Below, piece after piece: positions 44,875 to 53,057 of a stretch of DNA of 64,000 nt. The notes beneath the pieces were generated by a model. The model saw only the letters and a list, made by a program, of their open reading frames with translations. It did no database searches and was not told where the DNA came from. Origin of the DNA: Flavobacteriia bacterium 40-80. GTDB lineage: Bacteria; Bacteroidota; Bacteroidia; Flavobacteriales_D; Crocinitomicaceae. The stretch lies in contig MKVF01000021.1 of the NCBI GenBank assembly GCA_001899145.1, positions 248,001 to 312,000 on the forward strand, in the 5' to 3' direction. A program made the translations under genes and the position numbers. The stretch's first letter is position 1, and every line of letters begins with the position of its first letter.

Positions 44875-45714
44875 TTGTTAGTAATCAACAATGTTTCTGA
44901 TTTGACGTTGCAAATCAGCGAATTAAAAAGTCTTGGTAAAAAGATTGGATTTGTTCCGACGATGGGAGCGTTACATATAGGGCATGCGTCTCTTATGAAG
45001 CGTTCCGTCCGGGAAAATGATATTACAGTAGTTAGTATTTTTGTGAATCCGAGACAATTTAATAATCCTGAAGATCTGGCGAAATACCCGCGAACAATTG
45101 AAACAGACATTGAATTTGTGGAGAAAACAGGTGTAGATATTGTTTTTATTCCGGAAGAAGATGATGTTTATCCCGTGAATTTTTCCGTTCCCGAGGTTGA
45201 TCTTGGACGTTTGGAAGTGTTGATGGAAGGCAGGATGCGCCCAGGGCATTTTGATGGTGTTGTTCAGGTTTTGACTCGTTTTTTTCAGCTGGTACAGCCC
45301 GATAATGCTTATTTTGGACTAAAGGATTTCCAGCAGGTTGCAGTAGTAAGAAAGATGGTGGAATACCTTCATCTGCCTGTTAATATTATTGCCTGTCCCA
45401 TTTACCGTGAATCATCGGGGTTGGCTTTTAGCTCAAGAAATCAGCGGTTAACAGAAGCACAAAAGGAAGAAGCGCTTTTTATCTACAAATCATTGCTGAA
45501 AGCGAAGGAGCTGGCAAAGAAAATGACTCCTGTACAGATCGCAGAGATAATGAAGCAGGATTATTCGGACAGCTCAATGGAACTCGAATACTTTGAGATA
45601 GTTGATCCGGTGACGCTGGAGTCACTTACAGACGAATGGACACCGGATGCCGTAGCGTGCGTTGTCGCCTATGTAGGTGAAGTACGCCTTATTGATAATA
45701 TGCAGCTCAATTAA
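44875..45714 (+). CDS. panC: Pantothenate synthetase
   Basis: Joins pantoate and beta-alanine with ATP. The 279-residue form from TTG 44875 aligns without gaps with the E. coli N-terminus up to [14 protein letters not shown] (HIGH motif). The ATG at 44812 adds 21 residues with an odd composition (LSACVEINCCK) and would put the -7 element inside the gene. Later motifs are [40 protein letters not shown] and SSRNQRLT. No panB or panD is adjacent. The assignment is secure; the TTG start is inference. Confidence 0.93.
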   Translation: MLVINNVSDLTLQISELKSLGKKIGFVPTMGALHIGHASLMKRSVRENDITVVSIFVNPRQFNNPEDLAKYPRTIETDIEFVEKTGVDIVFIPEEDDVYPVNFSVPEVDLGRLEVLMEGRMRPGHFDGVVQVLTRFFQLVQPDNAYFGLKDFQQVAVVRKMVEYLHLPVNIIACPIYRESSGLAFSSRNQRLTEAQKEEALFIYKSLLKAKELAKKMTPVQIAEIMKQDYSDSSMELEYFEIVDPVTLESLTDEWTPDAVACVVAYVGEVRLIDNMQLN

Positions 45715-46505
45715 ACAGCCACTTCTGCCTTGATGTGCGGATGCGGATCGTAATTTAACAGCTCGAAATCTTCTAATTTAAAATCAAAAATATCCTTAAC
45801 ATCCGGATTGATTTTCATGGTCGGAAGCGGTCGGATTTCTCTTGATAGCTGAAGTCTTGCCTGCTCCAGGTGATTCGTATATAAGTGTGTATCTCCGAAT
45901 GTATGAACAAAATCACCATACTCTAAGTCGCAAACCTGAGCGATCATCATGGTTAATAGCGCGTAAGAAGCAATATTGAAAGGAACACCCAGAAACGTGT
46001 CCGCGCTGCGCTGGTACAATTGACAGCTCAGCTTGTTATTGGCCACATAGAATTGAAATAAGGTGTGGCAAGGCGGTAAAGCCATATTATCTACATCTGC
46101 TACGTTCCATGCAGAAACAATCAGTCTTCTGGAATCAGGATTCCGTTTAATCTGGTCAATTAATTTAGAGATCTGGTCGATAACTCTTCCGTCCGCAGTT
46201 TCCCATCGCCTCCACTGTTTTCCGTAAACAGGACCCAAGTCACCGTTTTTATCCGCCCATTCATCCCAGATGGAAACCTTATTGTCCTTGAGATATTTGA
46301 TATTGGTGTCACCCTGTAAAAACCATAACAGCTCAACAATAATAGATCGCAGATGCACTTTTTTAGTGGTTACCAAAGGGAAGCCTTCATTCAGATCGAA
46401 ACGCAGCTGATGCCCGAATATGGAGATCGTTCCTGTCCCTGTACGGTCTTCCTTGTGAACGCCTTTTTCTAAAATCTCATTAAGTAAATGGTGATACTGT
46501 TGCAT
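45711..46505 (-). CDS. thyA: Thymidylate synthase
   Basis: Methylates dUMP to dTMP with methylene-tetrahydrofolate. From ATG 46505 it has 264 residues, the same as E. coli ThyA, starting [12 protein letters not shown]; the TTG six codons upstream (46523) is rejected. Catalytic Cys lies in [10 protein letters not shown], the folate loop in [12 protein letters not shown], and the closing [11 protein letters not shown] is intact. It converges with panC, overlapping its stop by 4 bases, and is divergent from hldD. No folA is adjacent. Confidence 0.97.
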   Translation of the reverse strand: MQQYHHLLNEILEKGVHKEDRTGTGTISIFGHQLRFDLNEGFPLVTTKKVHLRSIIVELLWFLQGDTNIKYLKDNKVSIWDEWADKNGDLGPVYGKQWRRWETADGRVIDQISKLIDQIKRNPDSRRLIVSAWNVADVDNMALPPCHTLFQFYVANNKLSCQLYQRSADTFLGVPFNIASYALLTMMIAQVCDLEYGDFVHTFGDTHLYTNHLEQARLQLSREIRPLPTMKINPDVKDIFDFKLEDFELLNYDPHPHIKAEVAV

Positions 46506-46520
46506 AACGGAATTTTGGTA

Positions 46521-46541
46521 CAAATTTATTCATTATTTTTG
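46521..46541. promoter_or_regulatory. Divergent -7 elements for thyA (-) and hldD (+)
   Basis: TAAATTTG on the minus strand (46521-46528) serves thyA. TATTTTTG on the plus strand (46534-46541) serves hldD and has TTG at 46515-46517 as a possible -33. The two exact matches sit 5 bases apart in a 53-base spacer, so the polymerases would compete. Confidence 0.55.
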
Positions 46542-46558
46542 CTATTAAAAAGTAAAAA

Positions 46559-47524
46559 ATGATTATCGTAACAGGTGCAGCGGGATTTATCGGAAGTTGT
46601 TTGGTGACAAAGCTTAATAATGAAGGGAGACAGGATCTTATCCTTGTTGATAAATTTGATGTTCCCGAAAAACAAAAAAATCTGGAAGGTAAAAAATACA
46701 GTGCGAAAGTAGAGAGAGACCAGCTGGAGGATTGGCTGAAGCGTACTACTGAAACTATTGAGGTAATTTTTCACATAGGAGCAAGAACGGACACGACTGA
46801 ATTTAACTGGGAAGTGCTGGAGGAGCTGAATCTGAACTACACGAAAATGATCTGGAACTATTGTTCGGAAAAGCAGACCCCGTTGATCTATGCAAGTTCC
46901 GCGGCAACCTATGGTTTGGGAGAGTTTGGCTATGAGGATAATCATGAAGTTGTTTCTTCATTAAAGCCGTTAAATCCATACGGAGAATCCAAAAATGAAT
47001 TTGATAAATGGGCAGTTTCCCAGGATAAATGTCCGCCTGACTGGTACGGCTTGAAATTTTTCAATGTTTACGGGCCGAACGAATACCACAAAGGAAGAAT
47101 GGCTTCCGTTATTTTACACACATTTAAGCAGGTACAGGAGAAGGGACAGATGAATCTGTTCCGTTCTCATAATCCTGAATATAAAGACGGAGAGCAGTTG
47201 AGGGATTTCGTATATGTGAAAGATGTAATTAACGTATGCTGGTACTTATATACTGCAAGACCCGAATCGGGAATTTATAATCTGGGTTCGGGAAAAGCCA
47301 GAACTTTCCTGGACTTGGCCACGGCTACTTTCAGATCATTGAATAAGCCGGCAAATATCTCATTCATTGATACACCGATTGATATACGTGATAAGTATCA
47401 GTATTTTACGGAAGCGGATATGTCCAAATTGTTAAAAACGGGTTATAATACCCCATTCCATACGTTAGAGGAAGGAGTGAAAGATTATGTGGAAAATTAT
47501 TTATTATCAAACAGATACTATTAA
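46559..47524 (+). CDS. hldD: ADP-L-glycero-D-manno-heptose 6-epimerase
   Basis: Last step in making ADP-heptose for the LPS core. The 321-residue SDR enzyme has the NADP-binding start IIVTGAAGFIGSCLV, the Ser and Tyr-x3-Lys site in ASSAATYG and NPYGESKNEFD, and FFNVYGPNEYHKGRMASV, which is diagnostic of the family. With the GT9 enzyme at 24.6 kb it suggests heptose in the envelope. Its ATG lies 17 bases after an exact -7 element. Confidence 0.96.
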   Translation: MIIVTGAAGFIGSCLVTKLNNEGRQDLILVDKFDVPEKQKNLEGKKYSAKVERDQLEDWLKRTTETIEVIFHIGARTDTTEFNWEVLEELNLNYTKMIWNYCSEKQTPLIYASSAATYGLGEFGYEDNHEVVSSLKPLNPYGESKNEFDKWAVSQDKCPPDWYGLKFFNVYGPNEYHKGRMASVILHTFKQVQEKGQMNLFRSHNPEYKDGEQLRDFVYVKDVINVCWYLYTARPESGIYNLGSGKARTFLDLATATFRSLNKPANISFIDTPIDIRDKYQYFTEADMSKLLKTGYNTPFHTLEEGVKDYVENYLLSNRYY

Positions 47525-47559
47525 TTTGCAGAAAAAACACTGCACTTTCTTAACATTAT

Positions 47560-47587
47560 TTGCGTTTTTTGATTGAGAATATCTTTG
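47560..47587 (+). promoter_or_regulatory. Promoter for ytxH-like gene
   Basis: TTTGC with TTG at 47560-47562, a 17-base spacer, then TATCTTTG at 47580-47587. Both parts of the Bacteroidota consensus are present at good spacing, the best promoter in the window. The ATG at 47675 would have a leader of about 80 bases. Confidence 0.65.
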
Positions 47588-47674
47588 TTACTTTGATGTG
47601 TTAGTGCTAATTAAATGTTTTGGCATATTTTACTAAGTAAACCAAGAAGTAATCACATAATAAAAAAGTAAGTT

Positions 47675-47938
47675 ATGAGCAGAGCAACAAAAACAGTTTT
47701 AGGATTGATGGCAGTAGGGGCTATAGGGGTCGTTACAGGAATTTTAATCGCTCCGGAAAAAGGTGAAAAAACCAGAAAGCAAATTAAAGATTCCTTTGGG
47801 GATTTAGGCGACAGGCTGAATGATTTTTTAACGGATACGAAAAAGAAAGGAGAAGAAGTGATCTCCGAATTAAAAGAAAAAGCTTCTCAGGTAAAAGAAG
47901 AGGTGGAAAATAAAGTAAGAAGCGTTAAAAACGCTTAG
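47675..47938 (+). CDS. YtxH domain protein
   Basis: 87 residues: a Gly-rich TM segment at 8-27 (LGLMAVGAIGVVTGILI) followed by the YtxH hallmark APEKGEKTRKQI. A charged helical tail with repeated Lys/Glu follows. The family is a small membrane-anchored stress-related protein; function unclear. It precedes the holin-like gene with a hairpin in the 58-base gap. Confidence 0.88.
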   Translation: MSRATKTVLGLMAVGAIGVVTGILIAPEKGEKTRKQIKDSFGDLGDRLNDFLTDTKKKGEEVISELKEKASQVKEEVENKVRSVKNA

Positions 47939-47960
47939 ATCACAATAATTTTAAACCAGG

Positions 47961-47988
47961 TGCCAGATTCTTTCTGGCATTTTTTATT
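47961..47988 (+). terminator. Hairpin with T-run between ytxH and holin-like gene
   Basis: TGCCAGA (47961-47967) pairs with TCTGGCA (47973-47979) and is followed by TTTTTTATT. It would terminate or attenuate transcription 9 bases before the next start codon. Confidence 0.7.
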
Positions 47989-47996
47989 ATAGGCTT

Positions 47997-48746
47997 ATGG
48001 AACAGGAAAAATTACGAGATAATGCTGAAAACCAGGAAAAAAAAGAAACCAGTGTCAATGAGGTAGTAGATGATCTGGCGGAGAATGCCCAGCTGTTTAT
48101 TAAAGCGAATATAAAATCACTGCAGCTTGAGATATACGAGCGGACGGTTAACCTGATTTCTTCAGGAGTAAGTGCTTCAATTATTATCGTTCTACTTATG
48201 TTTGCATTGATGTTTATTAACTTAGGTGTCGCACAATACATAGGAGAACTGCTGGATAATATGAGTGTCGGTTATATTATTGTGGCAGGTTTCTATGTCA
48301 TCGCACTGATTATTTATCTATCGCTCCGAAATGTTTTCCGTCCGAATGAGATTAAAAATGCGATTCTTCGAAGAATCTCCAAATCACATTATGATTTTGA
48401 TGACTTGATAAAAGAGCAGGAAACAGTCAGGGACAATATTGAAAAATCAATGTATCAGATCCGGGATGATGTGGCTGGCCTGAAAAAAGCAATACAGAAA
48501 CACAATGTTGAAGATGAGCACCAGTCCTCTGATGAAGATGATTTTATCGGATCAAGGGCATTCATGGTTTCATCAGTAGATTTCTTATTTCGGAATTTTC
48601 TATTTAAAAAAGGAGGTTTCGTTAAAAGAGAAGTAATTCCTTTGATAGCGAATACCCTGCTGACTTCTACGGTGTATGGAGAAGGGAAGCTAAAGAGCTT
48701 TTTTAAAAATATCCGGCAACGGATAAAGAACAAAAAAGCCCAATAA
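47997..48746 (+). CDS. Phage-holin-superfamily-like (YqjE type) membrane protein
   Basis: 249 residues. Residues 20-55 form an amphipathic helix, then two TM segments (about 61-80 and 90-113) with LMFALMFINLGVAQYIGELL in the first, as in Phage_holin_3_6/YqjE-type proteins. After this, a coiled cytosolic region (about 130-170) and a C-terminal part with SSVDFLFRNFLFKKGGF follow that I do not recognise. YtxH and holin-like genes often pair in Bacteroidota and probably act in envelope stress. There is no sign of a prophage. Confidence 0.75.
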   Translation: MEQEKLRDNAENQEKKETSVNEVVDDLAENAQLFIKANIKSLQLEIYERTVNLISSGVSASIIIVLLMFALMFINLGVAQYIGELLDNMSVGYIIVAGFYVIALIIYLSLRNVFRPNEIKNAILRRISKSHYDFDDLIKEQETVRDNIEKSMYQIRDDVAGLKKAIQKHNVEDEHQSSDEDDFIGSRAFMVSSVDFLFRNFLFKKGGFVKREVIPLIANTLLTSTVYGEGKLKSFFKNIRQRIKNKKAQ

Positions 48747-48930
48747 TTTCCCCATTTTGTACTTGTTTTTAACAAATATCTATTTTAATTGGGGAAATTA
48801 TTCCACAAAAAAACAGGTTTTAAATGCAGTATTTTATCTAATTTGCTTTAGATCAATTGTTTATTTTTTTGGTTTGTTTTTTTCTATATCTTTTCTCAGA
48901 TGAAATTTATTAACTGAAAAAATAAACATT

Positions 48931-49146
48931 ATGAAAGGTACTATTTTAAGCATTGCAGCGTTATGTGTTCTTGGTTTGACATCATGTAAAAAAGATTATA
49001 CATGTGAGTGTACATATCAGGGAACAGGAGATATAACAGTAACTGAAAAGCATGATATCAAAAATGCTGCGTTAGATGATGCAAAAAGCACATGCGATAA
49101 GTATGAAGAAAATACCACATTTAATAAAACATGTACATTATTGTAA
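48931..49146 (+). CDS. Small Cys-rich lipoprotein
   Basis: 71 residues with a lipoprotein signal peptide (lipobox LTSC, Cys19). The mature part of about 52 residues holds four further Cys (CECTY, STCDKY, KTCTLL), enough for two disulfides. It has TGDITVTEKHDIKNAALDDAK in the middle. Small lipoproteins of this type are common in Flavobacteriales; function unknown. It is a single gene with a strong terminator. Confidence 0.8.
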   Translation: MKGTILSIAALCVLGLTSCKKDYTCECTYQGTGDITVTEKHDIKNAALDDAKSTCDKYEENTTFNKTCTLL

Positions 49147-49198
49147 GTGTAAAAAGAGTAAAAGATTAATCTTATAAGAGCTGTAAGTAACAGCAATA

Positions 49199-49235
49199 AA
49201 AAATGGCCGGAAGAAATTTCGGCCATTTTTATTAT
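49199..49235 (+). terminator. Rho-independent terminator
   Basis: AAAAATGGCCG (49199-49209) pairs with CGGCCATTTTT (49220-49230), with T-rich sequence after it, following the small lipoprotein gene. Confidence 0.88.
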
Positions 49236-49371
49236 TGTAATTTAATAAATTCTAATTCTTTTCTCCTGAGTTTATTAACAAATGGATTTGAACTTTTTTC
49301 CGTACTTCTCGTCTCTCTTTTATTTAAATTATCTTATTTTGTCGTTTTAAAACCGAATTAATTTCATACTA

Positions 49372-51690
49372 ATGGCTAAAAATCTCGTTATTGTTGAGTC
49401 CCCCGCAAAAGCTAAAACCATTGAAAACTATTTAGGCAAAGATTTTATTGTAAAATCAAGCTTTGGTCACGTCAGAGACTTATCTAAAAAGGGTGTTTCA
49501 ATTGATATAGAGAACGATTATAAGCCCAAATACGAGGTATCGCCGGATAAAAAAGCGATAGTCGCCGAACTGAAAAAGCTGGTCAAGGATGCGGAAACGG
49601 TATGGCTCGCAACCGATGAGGACCGCGAGGGAGAAGCAATCTCGTGGCATTTGTATGAAACTTTAAATCTGGATAAAAAAGATACGAAAAGGATTACTTT
49701 CAACGAAATAACAAAACCTGCTATTTTAAAAGCAATTGAAAACCCCAGAACGATCAATATTGAGCTTGTGAATGCACAGCAGGCAAGAAGAGTTCTGGAC
49801 AGGCTGGTTGGTTTTGAATTATCTCCGGTTTTATGGAGAAAAGTAAAGCCGAGCCTTTCCGCCGGAAGAGTACAGTCCGTTGCTGTGCGGTTGATCGTTG
49901 AAAGAGAAAGAGAGATAGAAAGATTTAAAGCGGAGTCATATTATAAGGTACAGGGTGTTTTTTCAAAAGGGAAAGACAAATTGAAGGCAGACCTTCAGGA
50001 GAACTTCGGAACCCTGAAAGAAGTGGAAGCATTTCTTGAAAAATGTAAAACAGCCGATTTTTCCGTTCTGGATGTGCAGCAGAAGCCTGCAACAAAATCT
50101 CCTGCCAGCCCTTTTACAACTTCTACATTACAGCAGGAAGCTTCTGTTAAGCTTGGTTTTTCAGTTTCACGGACAATGTCTGTAGCCCAGCGTTTGTATG
50201 AAGCGGGAAAAATTACATACATGAGAACCGACTCTGTTAATTTATCTGACACGGCAATTGAAGGAGCAAAAAAAGAAATTGTTTCTTATTACGGTAAAGA
50301 ATATTCTAAACCGACTAAATATACGACCAAGAATGCATCTGCCCAGGAAGCGCACGAAGCTATTCGTCCTACTGATTTTTCTGTACATTCCATTTCCGGC
50401 GAAAATGACGAAATGAAACTGTACGATCTGATCTGGAAACGATCTATTGCTTCTCAGATGAGTCATGCGGAGCTGGAGAGGACAACGGTTAAGATCGGGG
50501 ACGAATCACTGGAAAAAGTATTTGCAGCCAAAGGAGAAGTAATCAAATTTGACGGTTTCTTAAAAGTCTATATGGAAACATCGCTGGACGACCTGGATAA
50601 TGAAGATGAAAATGAAGATCAGGCGATTTTACCGAAAGTAGAGGTGGGAGATATGCTGTTGCGTGATATAATTAAAGCGACGCAACGCTTCACGCGCCCT
50701 GCCGCAAGATATGTGGAAGCTACTTTGGTAAAAAAGCTGGAAGAGCTGGGAATCGGCCGCCCTTCCACTTACGCACCGACTATTTCTACGATCCAGAAGA
50801 GAGGATATGTAGAAAAGAAAGAACTGGAAGGTGTTGAGCGGGAATATGATTATATTGAATTAGACGGAAATAATCTGACGACAGTAAAAAAGAAGGAAAT
50901 CACCGGGAAGGAGAAGAATAAGCTGTTCCCGACAGATATCGGAATTATAGTGACAGATTTCCTGGTAGATCATTTTGACCATATTATGGATTATCACTTT
51001 ACAGCCGATGTTGAAAAGCAATTTGACAACATAGCAAACGGCATGGTAGAGTGGACAAAAATGATTGATCAGTTCTATCATCCGTTCCATTCAAATGTAG
51101 AAGATACATTAGAGAACTCAGAGAAAGCAAACGGAGCGCGAGAGTTGGGAGTTCATCCTGAATCAGGAAAAAAAGTAGTGGTGAAGATCGGCCGTTTCGG
51201 ACCGTTGGCTCAGATCGGAGGAGAAGAGGAAGATGACAAGCCGCAATTTGCCTCTTTAAGAAAGGAACAATCAATTAATTCAATCACTTTAGAAGAAGCG
51301 CTGGATTTGTTCAAGCTGCCAAGAACACTGGGAGAATATGAAGGAGCGGAAGTAAAGGCAAATGTAGGACGTTTTGGCCCTTATGTGCAGGTAGGAAAAG
51401 AATTTGTTTCTATTCCTAAAGGTGAAGATCCGATGACCATTGATTATGATAGAGCAATTGAATTGTTCGTAGCTAAAAAGCAGGAAGATGCCAATAAGCT
51501 TATCAAAGAATTTGAGGAAGATAAATCTATCCAGGTGCTGAACGGAAGATACGGGCCGTATATCAAGAAAGGAAAGAATAATTATAAGATACCTGCAAAA
51601 ACAGATGCCGGTTCATTAAACTATGATGAAGTGCTGGCATTGATTGAGCAGCAGGATGCTTCTCCGAAATCAAAAAAAGGTAAGAAATGA
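49372..51690 (+). CDS. topA: DNA topoisomerase I (type IA)
   Basis: Relaxes negative supercoils. The 772-residue enzyme has the Toprim domain with ESPAKAKTIENYLG and TDEDREGEAISWHL, and the active Tyr283 in TYMRTDSVNLS. Its C-terminal tail has three GRFGP/GRYGP-type repeats (GRFGPLAQIG, GRFGPYVQVGK, GRYGPYIKKGK) instead of Cys-rich zinc fingers, as is usual in Bacteroidota. Its TGA overlaps the next gene's ATG by 4 bases, linking it to the arginase-like gene. Confidence 0.97.
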   Translation: MAKNLVIVESPAKAKTIENYLGKDFIVKSSFGHVRDLSKKGVSIDIENDYKPKYEVSPDKKAIVAELKKLVKDAETVWLATDEDREGEAISWHLYETLNLDKKDTKRITFNEITKPAILKAIENPRTINIELVNAQQARRVLDRLVGFELSPVLWRKVKPSLSAGRVQSVAVRLIVEREREIERFKAESYYKVQGVFSKGKDKLKADLQENFGTLKEVEAFLEKCKTADFSVLDVQQKPATKSPASPFTTSTLQQEASVKLGFSVSRTMSVAQRLYEAGKITYMRTDSVNLSDTAIEGAKKEIVSYYGKEYSKPTKYTTKNASAQEAHEAIRPTDFSVHSISGENDEMKLYDLIWKRSIASQMSHAELERTTVKIGDESLEKVFAAKGEVIKFDGFLKVYMETSLDDLDNEDENEDQAILPKVEVGDMLLRDIIKATQRFTRPAARYVEATLVKKLEELGIGRPSTYAPTISTIQKRGYVEKKELEGVEREYDYIELDGNNLTTVKKKEITGKEKNKLFPTDIGIIVTDFLVDHFDHIMDYHFTADVEKQFDNIANGMVEWTKMIDQFYHPFHSNVEDTLENSEKANGARELGVHPESGKKVVVKIGRFGPLAQIGGEEEDDKPQFASLRKEQSINSITLEEALDLFKLPRTLGEYEGAEVKANVGRFGPYVQVGKEFVSIPKGEDPMTIDYDRAIELFVAKKQEDANKLIKEFEEDKSIQVLNGRYGPYIKKGKNNYKIPAKTDAGSLNYDEVLALIEQQDASPKSKKGKK

Positions 51691-52844
51691 GCCTGAACGA
51701 TTTATCCATTTACTTTAAGCCGGTTGACTTTGCCTTTCAGCAGACAAAAGAATTGTTGAGTGAAAAGATCACGATATATACAGGAGAATTCCCTGAAATT
51801 GAAAAGAACAGCATTGTAATTTTTGATTGCCCTGAATTCAGAAATTCTGTCTCCGGCAAAGAAGATTTAATTCCAAATCGTTTCAGACATTATTTATATA
51901 ACCTGTCTGCTGATACAAAATGGAGTTTCCCTGTTTATGATCTGGGCACAATTAAGCCGGGAGATGCTGTCGAAGATACTTATTATGCAGTTCAGGAGGC
52001 CGTTTCAATTTTAGTGAAAAAAAATTGCATTCCGGTAGTTATCGGAGGCTCCCAGGATTTAACCTATGCGATATACAAAGCTTTTCAGCAGTTAGAGCAA
52101 ACGGTAAATATTGCAGGTATTGATGCGGGTCTGGATCTCGGGAATCCGGATGAACCGCTGAATGACCAGAATTATATTTCTCACATACTGACCTCAAGAC
52201 CCTGCACACTTTTTAACTACTCAATTATAGGTACACAACAACCATTCCTGAGAACTTCAGATGTTGATCTTATTGAGAAACTATATTTTGATTATTGCAG
52301 ATTGGGAGAATTAGCTACTGACTTTAAGAAAGCGGAACCGTTGATCCGCAATTCGGACATCATTTCCTTCGATCTGAAGTCATTGAAAGCGACACAAAGC
52401 CGAAGCGGATTTTACGATAATCCGAATGGAATAACTTCTGAAACTGCTTGTCAGATTGCCAAGTACGCCGGTATAAGCGACCGCTTATCTTGTTTTTCAG
52501 TGATGAATTACCTGGAAGGCGATTCAGGACTGACGGATCATCTGGTTGCTCAGATGATCTGGTATTTTATAGACGGCTTTGCTTCCCGTTTCGGGGATTT
52601 CCCGATTTCTTCTTTAAAGAACTATATGAAGTTTACCGTTAACCTTGTAGACATCGGTGAAGAAATAGTATTTTATAAAAGTAATAAATCTCAGAGATGG
52701 TGGATGGAAGTTCCGTATCCTAAGAAAAGCGAAATGACTTTTAAAAGACATACGGTTGTTCCGTGTAATCACGAGGACTATTTACAGGCGATGAAAAATG
52801 ACATACCCGACTTGTGGTGGAAAACTTTTCAGAAACTTTTGTGA
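51687..52844 (+). CDS. Arginase/formimidoylglutamase-fold protein lacking metal ligands
   Basis: 385 residues of ureohydrolase fold, commonly labelled formimidoylglutamase. The three metal motifs are degraded. GGxHx reads GGSQD (His replaced by Gln123), DAHxD reads DAGLD (146-150, His replaced by Gly148), and SxDxD reads SFDLK (Asp replaced by Lys231). Three of six manganese ligands are therefore gone, so hydrolase activity is unlikely. An extra C-terminal part of about 80 residues ends with IPDLWWKTFQKLL. It overlaps topA by 4 bases and precedes the T9SS genes, a position I recall as repeated in Bacteroidota, so a T9SS link is possible but unproven. Confidence 0.8.
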   Translation: MSLNDLSIYFKPVDFAFQQTKELLSEKITIYTGEFPEIEKNSIVIFDCPEFRNSVSGKEDLIPNRFRHYLYNLSADTKWSFPVYDLGTIKPGDAVEDTYYAVQEAVSILVKKNCIPVVIGGSQDLTYAIYKAFQQLEQTVNIAGIDAGLDLGNPDEPLNDQNYISHILTSRPCTLFNYSIIGTQQPFLRTSDVDLIEKLYFDYCRLGELATDFKKAEPLIRNSDIISFDLKSLKATQSRSGFYDNPNGITSETACQIAKYAGISDRLSCFSVMNYLEGDSGLTDHLVAQMIWYFIDGFASRFGDFPISSLKNYMKFTVNLVDIGEEIVFYKSNKSQRWWMEVPYPKKSEMTFKRHTVVPCNHEDYLQAMKNDIPDLWWKTFQKLL

Positions 52845-53003
52845 AACCTGTAATAATATAAGACGTATATAATGGAAAATCGTTTCAACCGTTTTGCTAA
52901 ATTTAACAATTAAACTATTAACAGGTGATTGTTTATTACGAAATAAAATTTTTAGAAATAATTTCAATTATTGATAAAAATATTTATTTTAGTGCCGAGT
53001 TGA

Positions 53004-53036
53004 TTGATTTTCGCGGCTTAAAACCGCGTAATTTTG
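53004..53036 (+). promoter_or_regulatory. Promoter of the porP-gldKLMN cluster with embedded inverted repeat
   Basis: TTG at 53004-53006 and TAATTTTG at 53029-53036, 22 bases apart, form a Bacteroidota promoter. An inverted repeat CGCGG (53012-53016)/CCGCG (53024-53028), strikingly GC-rich for this spacer, lies between them. The leader to the porP ATG is about 16 bases. Confidence 0.6.
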
Positions 53037-53057
53037 TAACTAAAACTAAAGCTTTCT

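Noticed and set aside
44658-45110. 150-codon open frame on the minus strand across the panC start
   Set aside because: It runs antisense to conserved PanC residues and overlaps the GT5-like gene; its translation has no recognisable domain.
46526-46945. 139-codon frame antisense to hldD
   Set aside because: It mirrors the strongly conserved HldD N-terminus and has no signal, motif or promoter of its own.
47997-48746. Holin-like gene as part of a prophage
   Set aside because: No phage structural, lysis or integrase genes are nearby; the YtxH/holin-like pair is a usual chromosomal arrangement.
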